Assembly: GCA_023146355.1 (NCBI GenBank)
Contig: JAGLCH010000009.1
Coordinates: 1-17,228 of the forward strand
Length of the DNA stretch: 17,228 nucleotides
Source: Bacteriovoracaceae bacterium
Lineage (GTDB): Bacteria; Bdellovibrionota; Bacteriovoracia; Bacteriovoracales; Bacteriovoracaceae
Reading direction: 5' to 3'
This document shows, in pieces, positions 1 through 7,137 of the stretch. A program made the position numbers and the translations under genes. The notes below the pieces were generated by a model. That model was not told the origin of the DNA. It worked only from the letters and a program-made list of their open reading frames with translations, and searched no databases. Position 1 is the first letter of the stretch; each line of letters opens with the position of its first letter.

Positions 1-2720
1 ATCACTCTTTCAATTTCTAGAAAATCAAAATCAGTTGGCTCAAGTTTACAAATATTTTTCAGGTAAAACTTTTTAGGACAATGGACTAAAGTTGCAAGTC
101 GAGTAACTGATAGTTCTGAAATAGTGGCCAGTCCGCTGTCATTAGATGCACGGTCTGCAATCCCCATAGAATCCATATGAAAAAGTGGTCGTTTTGTATT
201 TTCATCGCTCATGGAAGCTATTAAATCATCTCGCATCCCCCCCGTTTTAATCATTTCTTTTCCAATGTGTTGGGACAGAGGTGTCCCCGGAATTGATTCC
301 AACCAATTGCGAATGCCATTAACCCAACTGTGATCACCAAAAGAGATACCTGCCCCATTGAATGAGATATCACACCAGTAGAGCCCATTTACAGCACGAG
401 TCGCGGCCACATAAAAAAGCCTCTTAGACTCAGCAAAATCTTTCCGCTTAGAAATCATCGTCTCAAGATAATATCCTGGAGATTTAAAAGGTTTTCTTTG
501 CGACGATGTTGCTTTCCATCGAAAACTTCCAGGCCCTTTCCCAAAATAATTGCTATTAGATCGTGTCGCCCCATTAGTATGAATACCTCCTAAGAACACA
601 TGATCGAACTCCAGCCCCTTAGAAGCGTGAACAGTCATTATTTGAATATTTCCCGGATTGCTTCCCACTTGAAAATCAATGGAATAGGTTCCATCCGAAT
701 GGGTATTTAAAAGATTGAGAATCTGTTCCTTATTTCCTGCCGCTAGTTTGCAGATAGATTGAATAAGTCTGAAGTTGTTGCTGTAGTTTGAATTTGAAAT
801 CCCAGTTACATGTACAAAGCGAATAAAACTCTCTGACACTCCGAGAAGCGATAAATCACTTAAAAATTGTGTGACTGCATCACTAATTTTATTTTTGGGT
901 TTTATACGCAAATATAAAAAGTACCCCTCAATGATAGTGGTGGAATACTCAACACTTTTTATAAGTTCACTTGATTCCAAAATAAGGGATAACTCAACTA
1001 AAAGGTTGAAGAGTCCAAGTACAGGATCAGTTGAAAGCGGAACTTTCATCTGAGCAGTAAATCCTACATCCTCACGAATCAAGCGAGAAATAAGATAACG
1101 TGATGGTGCGAGCTTACTGTACAAAACAGCAATACTCTCACCCGGAATATTTTCTGATATTTTTTTTATGTTTGAAAAGATAGTGTTGGACTCGATGAAG
1201 TCCATCTCTGTTCGTGATAGTTTTTGCTTTGGCCCTCCCTCAACATCTACACATAAGCGCTTAAGCTTACCTTTGCTTTCAAGGTCCAGTGGGCACTGCT
1301 GATACTCAACCTCGACCTTAAAAGGATCATCACCTGAAAACCCCAGCCCTTTCGAGAATAGGAAATCAAAAAGCTGATTATTATTATTGATCACATTCTC
1401 TTTTGATCGGTAGTTACTCACAAGAGATAAATTTTGATTTATCTTCTCAGAACACTCTTCAAACACCCCCAGCTCTCCACCACGAAAACCATAGATGGCC
1501 TGTTTTTTGTCACCAACACAAAATAATTTGGAATGATCTCCCTTCACTAAGCGAGAAAGGATTTCGTATTGAATATAGGATGTGTCTTGAAACTCATCAA
1601 CAATGAAATACTTATAGCTCCGAGCAATTCGCTCTACAACTTCATCACTTTCTAGTGCTTTGAGAACATAGTATTCGAGGTCAGAAAAGTTCACACCAGA
1701 GATCGAACGATAGTAACAGTCTACATAATTAAAAATCTCTTTAAAAAGTTGAGGCCACTCACGATATGCACCATCAAGGTGGGTAGAAAATGCATTGAGT
1801 GATTCATCCATATCTTTAAGAAGAGTATGCAGTTCTTTTGTTTTTTCGAAGTAAGAAATAGTGCTGGGATCAACCTTTCCCGCACTAGGTTTCCTGACAC
1901 CTTTATGACCTGAAAAGAACTCAAGATAGCAATTCATTTGCTCAACCGACTCAAGTGGAGTTGATGCCGACAACTCAATGAAGCCTTCGAGGTAATCTTT
2001 CCACTTCCCTTTTCCAGATTCATTGCTAGGAGTGATGGGAAAAAGAAAGAGACTGTCTAGTTCATTGAGTTTAATCACATCCTGAAAAAATGATTTTAAC
2101 TCCCCAGAACTATACTCTACCTTATCAAGTTTCTGCCACATTGAGCGAAGTCCAGGATCTCCAAAAATATGAACGAGGGAGTCTGTCAGTGAACTCTCAT
2201 TGGAAATAAAAGTTCGTACAATATCACTATTCTTTTTTACATCACTCTGGGCATTATACCAGTTGTGTAGGAGCGTACTCACTTTCTCCCATTGATCAAC
2301 TTCTGTTGCGACTTCAATTTCAGGGTCAAAATCAGGAATCATCCCCGAAGAGAGAAGCTTGTGACAGACACCGTGAATAGTACTAACAGTTAAAACAGAG
2401 ATGCATTCTCTGATAATACCCCATCTCCAGTTATCATGCGAATCAGCTTCCTCACCAACCCTTGCCTTTAACCTAAGCGCCAATTCTCCTGCCGCTTTTT
2501 TAGTAAAAGTCATCATGACAATAGATGAGAGATAGCTTCTAAGCTTACTTCGAAATGAAATTTGCTCAAGGTCACTGTTATCATCTACAAAAGTGTTAAG
2601 TAAGTAGGCCATATGCTCTACGAGGACAAAAGTCTTTCCAGATCCTGCCCCTGCACTGAGGAGAACGCCTCCGTGATGTTCTATTGAAAGTTTCTGTTCA
2701 CTATTTGGTGATCGTGCCAT
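1..2720 (-). CDS. UvrD/AddA-type ATP-dependent helicase-nuclease, 3' end beyond window
   Basis: Superfamily 1 DNA helicase of the UvrD/RecB/AddA group, expected to unwind DNA ends during double-strand-break repair together with the AddB-like protein encoded just upstream. The frame is open from an ATG at 2720-2718 to the left edge (906 codons seen). It shows a Q-motif region (Asn6 to Gln9), Walker A AGAGSGKT (23-30), motif Ia MTFTKKAAGEL, Walker B VDEFQDTS (Asp375-Glu376), motif III GDKKQAIYGFRGG, motif V TVHASKGLEFDHVFLGG (about 695-711) and motif VI FYVAATRA (about 767-776). From about residue 870 a PD-(D/E)XK-type nuclease domain begins, with CPKKFYL around Cys881; its catalytic part lies outside the window. 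The start codon overlaps the upstream stop as TAATG, implying translational coupling. The helicase call is firm; AddA-like rather than another RecB-type subunit is inferred from the pairing. Confidence 0.93.
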   Translation of the reverse strand, partial: MARSPNSEQKLSIEHHGGVLLSAGAGSGKTFVLVEHMAYLLNTFVDDNSDLEQISFRSKLRSYLSSIVMMTFTKKAAGELALRLKARVGEEADSHDNWRWGIIRECISVLTVSTIHGVCHKLLSSGMIPDFDPEIEVATEVDQWEKVSTLLHNWYNAQSDVKKNSDIVRTFISNESSLTDSLVHIFGDPGLRSMWQKLDKVEYSSGELKSFFQDVIKLNELDSLFLFPITPSNESGKGKWKDYLEGFIELSASTPLESVEQMNCYLEFFSGHKGVRKPSAGKVDPSTISYFEKTKELHTLLKDMDESLNAFSTHLDGAYREWPQLFKEIFNYVDCYYRSISGVNFSDLEYYVLKALESDEVVERIARSYKYFIVDEFQDTSYIQYEILSRLVKGDHSKLFCVGDKKQAIYGFRGGELGVFEECSEKINQNLSLVSNYRSKENVINNNNQLFDFLFSKGLGFSGDDPFKVEVEYQQCPLDLESKGKLKRLCVDVEGGPKQKLSRTEMDFIESNTIFSNIKKISENIPGESIAVLYSKLAPSRYLISRLIREDVGFTAQMKVPLSTDPVLGLFNLLVELSLILESSELIKSVEYSTTIIEGYFLYLRIKPKNKISDAVTQFLSDLSLLGVSESFIRFVHVTGISNSNYSNNFRLIQSICKLAAGNKEQILNLLNTHSDGTYSIDFQVGSNPGNIQIMTVHASKGLEFDHVFLGGIHTNGATRSNSNYFGKGPGSFRWKATSSQRKPFKSPGYYLETMISKRKDFAESKRLFYVAATRAVNGLYWCDISFNGAGISFGDHSWVNGIRNWLESIPGTPLSQHIGKEMIKTGGMRDDLIASMSDENTKRPLFHMDSMGIADRASNDSGLATISELSVTRLATLVHCPKKFYLKNICKLEPTDFDFLEIERV

Positions 2721-5113
2721 TACACAAACCTCGGACATAAATTTTTGACAGTACAAAAAGTACAGACACTGTCATTCTTTGGAGTCGGTGGAAACACTGT
2801 TTCAGTCATCAACTCATTTATTTTATCAAATTCCATCTGGCAGTATTCTCCCAGCAAAAGTTCGAGTGGCGCTTTTAAAAGCGTTGGCCTTCCTCCGTCC
2901 ATTACTGAAAATTCAGAAAATGCCTCGAGCTCATCTTTATCTCTAATGACAAGAAGTGACTCAGAGGTCGAGGAAAGGTTAAGGTACCCCATGAAGATTA
3001 TTTTTGATGGATCAATCAGCAAATGATTGAGGTAATACCACAGTTGGATTTTATCAAATCGCATAAACTCTGCTTGACCGGGGATACCTCCAGAGGAGCG
3101 TTTAAAGTCGATAATCCCATACTCGTCACCTATTTTAACGAGGCAGTCAACACTTCCTCTGGCCTGATTATTATCATTAAATTTATGTTCAAATAAAAAG
3201 GTAGCATCGGGATGAATTTCAAGTAGTCTAATTAATGCGACAATACCATTGGTAGTATAATTGAGGATTTCTTCGAGATAGCGCTTGTACTTTAATTCTT
3301 CAAGCTTATGACCTTTATCATTAAGGAAATCATTAAATACCTGAACAACAAGTTCTCCATGGATAGCAGTATTCCAGGAGCGATTCGCTTCGAGATATCT
3401 ATCAATAATGTCGTGCTGAATTATCCCAAGCTCCCTAGGACCAAGATTCTCAGAAATCACGGGATCATTCCCAAACTTTTCAATGTAATCAAAATAAAAC
3501 TTTCGTTTGCAGTCAATAAATGACTGCAACCGTGATGCAGAAAGCGATCCCTTGGGATCATTATTCTTACAGGTGATAGTTGAAAGAAAATCAACACTCT
3601 CACTTTTCACTTCATCGGCCAGATCTATTTCCTCGACCTGATCCACACAAGAGAGAATCTCATCCCAAGCGAGATCCATCTCTCTTAATCCACCCTCTAT
3701 AAATAGAGTTGTATTGGCAGATTCAAGGGTATCAAGTATTTGCTCCTTAAGCATTTGAAACTCAAACTCTCCCCTTCTGATAGGCCCTGTGGTCGCTAAA
3801 AACGTCATAACTTCGTCACTATATTTATCAGAGACATTTCGAATGCCTGGATAGTCTGAGGTTACACAAACAGCAGTACTACGCTCCTCCTTGAAGCAGC
3901 TCATCCCTTCGAGTCCTCGAATCTGATAACAAGCATCACCAGAAATAAGTGGGCGAATTGATACCCTGGGAAGATTGAGCTTTACCACATGCAAAAATAG
4001 CTCGAGGTCAAAAAGAGTAACTTCTTCATTATCATCTGAGAGTTCACACCAGTTCTCAATTTCCTTATGGAGGAGACCCCATATTTTTAAAGTTCTAAAC
4101 TCCTGTGCCTCAATAGAAGAACTTAACTCTCTATCTACTGCCTGTAATAGATCTTGAACGGTAGATTGTGAACGGACCAACTCTTTGGCGCTTTTAGATA
4201 CTTGGACAAAAAGATCACTAAAGAGATCACTCTCCGCTTTAAAGGATGAACCACTCACGGCAATTTCGCTGAAGTGGAAATACTCTGGGCCTTTGATTCC
4301 GAGAAAAATATCCCCCTCATCATCTAGCTTTCTATAGAACCTTTTTATTGTTTCACTGAGGCGTTTCTTTGCGAAATGAACAACACGAGCGGACTTAACT
4401 CTTCTCGCTGCCTTTTCTTTTTGCTCAATTGCCTTTGGCCTAAGCCAAGTGATCCAATCTCCCATCTGAGCAGATTGATAAACCTCACTTGAAAAGGGAA
4501 TGTAGACATCGTGATAAATAGAAAGTGCCTTAACAAGATCAACTTGCCCCGCGTTTAAATGGGCAAATCCCCAAAAGATAATGTTTTCACAGGGATTAAT
4601 AAAGCGAGACTGCTTGTGAACCTCGTGCTCCATTTGACGATAGGCCTCTGCTAATAAGGAGTAGGCCTTGTGTTCATCCACTAGGTCCACATGGTCAGTG
4701 TAGCGCCAAAAGTACTCAACTGCGCGCGCCACCGCAGGATCGAACTCCCCTAATATCTGAGAAATATATTCAAAATCAAGGGAAAAGCTTCTAAGCTCAG
4801 TAAACAAATTAAATGCCTGAAAAAAGCAATCACTGCTTCCATCTGGGATAGACCTTTTAAATACAGTTCCAAGGTGAGTGATATATTCAGACTTTCGAAA
4901 TACTTTTAGATCATCAAATCCTGAGCTCAATTTATCAGAGATAAATTTACTGATTGTTACAGTGCTCACCCCATCTATTTGAGATAAACGGGCACCAAAC
5001 TCATCAGCTATCAGTGGGTTAGGACAAACCACTACTGTTGGAACAGATGTAAGCTTGATGAAATCAAGTTGATAGACAGATTTTACAGAATCATAAAGTT
5101 CAACACTAAGCAT
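2720..5113 (-). CDS. AddB-like PD-(D/E)XK nuclease with degenerate helicase domain
   Basis: Probable partner subunit of the helicase downstream, acting in DNA-end resection. The protein is 797 residues from the ATG. The N-terminal part, where AddB-type proteins carry a helicase-like fold, has no Walker A: VVVCPNPLIADEF stands near residues 28-39. The C-terminal nuclease is intact. It begins with ASRLQSFIDCKRKFYF (Cys535), followed by GIIQHDII (His567), GSVDCLV (Asp656), GIIDFKRSS (Asp669, Lys671), a QLWYY motif (Gln690) and a terminal CTFCTVKNLC (Cys784, Cys787, Cys793). Those cysteines plus Cys535 match the Fe-S cluster pattern of AddB nucleases. A TTG lies one codon upstream, but GAGGGG at 5124-5119 is 5 nt from the ATG and only 2 nt from the TTG, so ATG is chosen. 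The stop overlaps the next start by one base. Pairwise identity to any named AddB cannot be judged here, so no symbol is given. Confidence 0.88.
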   Translation of the reverse strand: MLSVELYDSVKSVYQLDFIKLTSVPTVVVCPNPLIADEFGARLSQIDGVSTVTISKFISDKLSSGFDDLKVFRKSEYITHLGTVFKRSIPDGSSDCFFQAFNLFTELRSFSLDFEYISQILGEFDPAVARAVEYFWRYTDHVDLVDEHKAYSLLAEAYRQMEHEVHKQSRFINPCENIIFWGFAHLNAGQVDLVKALSIYHDVYIPFSSEVYQSAQMGDWITWLRPKAIEQKEKAARRVKSARVVHFAKKRLSETIKRFYRKLDDEGDIFLGIKGPEYFHFSEIAVSGSSFKAESDLFSDLFVQVSKSAKELVRSQSTVQDLLQAVDRELSSSIEAQEFRTLKIWGLLHKEIENWCELSDDNEEVTLFDLELFLHVVKLNLPRVSIRPLISGDACYQIRGLEGMSCFKEERSTAVCVTSDYPGIRNVSDKYSDEVMTFLATTGPIRRGEFEFQMLKEQILDTLESANTTLFIEGGLREMDLAWDEILSCVDQVEEIDLADEVKSESVDFLSTITCKNNDPKGSLSASRLQSFIDCKRKFYFDYIEKFGNDPVISENLGPRELGIIQHDIIDRYLEANRSWNTAIHGELVVQVFNDFLNDKGHKLEELKYKRYLEEILNYTTNGIVALIRLLEIHPDATFLFEHKFNDNNQARGSVDCLVKIGDEYGIIDFKRSSGGIPGQAEFMRFDKIQLWYYLNHLLIDPSKIIFMGYLNLSSTSESLLVIRDKDELEAFSEFSVMDGGRPTLLKAPLELLLGEYCQMEFDKINELMTETVFPPTPKNDSVCTFCTVKNLCPRFV

Positions 5114-5220
5114 CAACGCCCCTCAAAAAAGACTTCTAAAATTCACAACAATTAACTATACTGCCATCGGATTCGTTTATCCATTTCTATCATAAGACAA
5201 CGAAACCAAGGGGTTTTATT
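5114..5220. promoter_or_regulatory. Divergent promoter region between addB-like gene and hslO
   Basis: This spacer must hold the promoters for the leftward nuclease-helicase pair and for rightward hslO. Leftward, TATAGT (5160-5155, five of six to the -10 consensus) would start a leader of about 35 nt. Rightward, TATCAT (5188-5193) and TATACT (5157-5162) are each five of six. None has a convincing -35, so the assignments are tentative. The leftward TATAGT and rightward TATACT overlap, so the two promoters could exclude each other. I see no heat-shock sigma-factor type promoter before hslO. Confidence 0.35.
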
Positions 5221-6051
5221 ATGCTAACAGAGAGTAAACTCTACAGCTTTATCGACGACGATGCGGGCTACGCCGTCACATTTTTTGAGGGGCAAAAACT
5301 TGTCTCAGAACTGGCGCTCCTTAATGAAATGACTCCTCAGGGTTTTAGCTATTTCAGAGAGTCAGTCTTAACAGTGCAGCCAATGATTGCATTCTTAAAA
5401 CATGGCGAGGGGATGGGAATCTATATCGATTCTGAAGAACCTTATTTTAGACTTAAAATCGAAACCAACGAATCAGGTGCAGTCCGCACACTTCTTCTCC
5501 CAGAAGAGTTTTGCGAAAGTCCAAAGGAAATAACTGGCGTTTGTCGTCTGAGTAAGATTTTTGGCAACGGCAATCGCCCCTACACATCTGTGATTCAACT
5601 CAATCAACTTTCATTTAAAGAGATCGTGAATAAGATCCTTTCTGACTCTTATCAAATTAAGTGTAAAATCTTTGTAAGCGACGAAAGTGATCAAAGTGTT
5701 ATGTTGATGAAGCTTCCCAACAAAGACGTCAACTCCACACTGGAAGGAGAAAGACTTTCTGTAGAGGAGTATTGGCTCAAAAATAAAGCGCAGTTCACAG
5801 AGCTCTTTAAAAAAGGAACTACTGAAAATGATATTATCGTTTCCACTATGGAGGCCATTGGAATGACCTACCTTAAGGGAAAAGAAGTCAAATTCACTTG
5901 CCCATGTACTAAGGAGAGAATGATTCTTGGCATAAAGGGGCTCAGTATTACTAATACCGACCAGCTATTTGATGAGGGAATGGATACCCTAGAGACCAAG
6001 TGTGACTACTGTAAAGAAGCATACCTGATCGCTAAATCTGATCTTATCTAA
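5221..6051 (+). CDS. hslO: Hsp33 redox-regulated holdase chaperone
   Basis: Cytoplasmic chaperone that is held inactive by a zinc-bound cysteine switch. In the family, oxidation forms disulfides, releases zinc and exposes the binding surface for unfolding proteins. The 276-residue length is slightly below the roughly 290 of well-known members. The C-terminal switch is complete: a CxC pair (Cys227, Cys229, in CPC) and a CxxC pair (Cys261, Cys264, in CDYC), at nearly the same spacing as the E. coli protein. The N-terminal part contains the expected LLNEMTPQG and LKHGEGMGIYI-like segments of the Hsp33 fold. The start is supported by AAGGGG at 5208-5213, 7 nt upstream. The gene is transcribed away from the nuclease genes, and its last 8 bases overlap the end of the convergent lipoprotein gene. 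Confidence 0.93.
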   Translation: MLTESKLYSFIDDDAGYAVTFFEGQKLVSELALLNEMTPQGFSYFRESVLTVQPMIAFLKHGEGMGIYIDSEEPYFRLKIETNESGAVRTLLLPEEFCESPKEITGVCRLSKIFGNGNRPYTSVIQLNQLSFKEIVNKILSDSYQIKCKIFVSDESDQSVMLMKLPNKDVNSTLEGERLSVEEYWLKNKAQFTELFKKGTTENDIIVSTMEAIGMTYLKGKEVKFTCPCTKERMILGIKGLSITNTDQLFDEGMDTLETKCDYCKEAYLIAKSDLI

Positions 6052-7072
6052 AAATACTTTTTATATCTTCTTCAAGCTGAGATTGTGAAGGGACCCACAA
6101 AATCCTCTTCATAATCTCAGACTCTTCGAACATCCCGCAAAAGTTTTCAGCACCCGAGCCATGAGCAAATACAGGGGAAATTAGTGCTCTATTTTTAAAA
6201 ACAATACTCTTACCATTTAGGTCAAATTGCTCCCACTCCGATCCTCGCTGAGGGAGTTCCAAATTTCGAGCAGCACCAGAAGTAAGAAGAATAAGTGTTT
6301 TTCCTTTTTCCTTTCCGTATTGAGTAAAATCACCATACATTTTATCAAGGGCGACAAGTAGTTCGCGAGCACGAGGGTAATTACGTGACTTAAGTGCATT
6401 CTCATAGGTAAAATCTCTCACGATGAAAAGCGTTTTTCCCTTTCCCTCTGCAAATCGACGATAAACCGATGACACATTCCCCTCAAGAGTTGTGTAACAA
6501 ACACCTGTTTGGCATGAATCATCATAAAAGACTCCACCTTTAGAAAAAGGCGTCTTATCCATTTGGTTGTAAAAATTAGCTTTTGCCTTATTTGGTGCTT
6601 TTCCCATTTTCCAAAAATAAGTGCTATCAAAATACTCACTATTTTTTTTACAATCTAGAGTCTTTTTATATAAATCATCTCCACTAGTTTGAGACTCAAA
6701 AATACCTGCAGTATAGTCTAGTCGATCAGTGTAACTCCATAGCGGCTTAAGATCATAATCCTTGCATGTTCCGTCGAGATTTTTCCGTCCATTAAGCTGT
6801 GATAGAAAGCTAAGTTCAGAGCTTGGCCGGAGCTTGAAAAGATTATAACTCCACATCGAACCAACACATTGACTATTTTCAAGTGCCGTTTTTATATTTG
6901 CTGAATTTTTTGAAAATCGAATCATCGCCAAGTGCTCTTCGTCCAGTCCTGCAACCTGTATCCAAACGATATGGTTTGGCCTTGAACTAAAAGTATGGGG
7001 CTCAAGGTTGATAGTTCGAACCTTAGAGCATCCTGCAAATAACAACATAAAAACAAGAAATATTCGCTTCAC
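6044..7072 (-). CDS. Lipoprotein with degenerate alkaline-phosphatase-like fold
   Basis: Predicted exported lipoprotein of 342 residues. The N-terminus is a type II signal peptide with lipobox FAGC, giving lipidated Cys15. The rest resembles the alkaline phosphatase superfamily only at its landmarks. HIVWIQVAGLDEE (34-46) sits where the first metal-binding motif would be, KTLILLTSGAARNLEL (258-272) where a T-x-DH motif is expected, and SPVFAHGSGAENFCGMFEESEI (299-320 region) matches the C-terminal block of phosphatases (AyGPGAE-F-G---N-EI). The Asp and His metal ligands of those motifs are not present, so a non-catalytic role is likely. The start is a GTG, chosen because GGAG (7081-7078) lies 5 nt upstream. 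It is convergent with hslO, overlapping by 8 bp, and divergent from the exported-protein operon. Fold assignment is by eye and should be treated as moderate. Confidence 0.8.
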   Translation of the reverse strand: MKRIFLVFMLLFAGCSKVRTINLEPHTFSSRPNHIVWIQVAGLDEEHLAMIRFSKNSANIKTALENSQCVGSMWSYNLFKLRPSSELSFLSQLNGRKNLDGTCKDYDLKPLWSYTDRLDYTAGIFESQTSGDDLYKKTLDCKKNSEYFDSTYFWKMGKAPNKAKANFYNQMDKTPFSKGGVFYDDSCQTGVCYTTLEGNVSSVYRRFAEGKGKTLFIVRDFTYENALKSRNYPRARELLVALDKMYGDFTQYGKEKGKTLILLTSGAARNLELPQRGSEWEQFDLNGKSIVFKNRALISPVFAHGSGAENFCGMFEESEIMKRILWVPSQSQLEEDIKSIFR

Positions 7073-7100
7073 ATAATCTCCATGTATTGGGCTTTACTCG

Positions 7101-7129
7101 TTGCGCAAGCCTTAGCAATAAACTATTCT
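7101..7129 (+). promoter_or_regulatory. Possible promoter of the exported-protein operon
   Basis: TTGCGC (7101-7106), a 17-nt spacer and TATTCT (7124-7129) resemble a sigma-70 promoter with three of six and four of six consensus bases. Transcription would begin near 7136, almost on the annotated ATG at 7138, giving a leaderless message or one whose real start is the in-frame ATG at 7168. The -35 lies in an 8-bp palindrome, TTGCGCAA (7101-7108), which could be an operator but may be chance. The divergent lipoprotein promoter must lie in the same 65-bp gap; I could not place it. Confidence 0.35.
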
Positions 7130-7137
7130 AATATAGA

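Noticed and set aside
1..5113. Anti-phage defence system built on the nuclease-helicase pair
   Set aside because: The domain order and overlap are those of a housekeeping AddAB-type recombination enzyme, and no other defence gene or mobile element is adjacent within the window.
5117..5220. Heat-shock type promoter ahead of hslO
   Set aside because: No CTTGAA-like -35 paired with a CCCCAT-like -10 is present; only vegetative-like -10 hexamers are seen.
7101..7108. TTGCGCAA palindrome as a regulator-binding site
   Set aside because: Eight bases of symmetry are easily found by chance, and no second copy was seen nearby. It is mentioned only as a possibility under the promoter.
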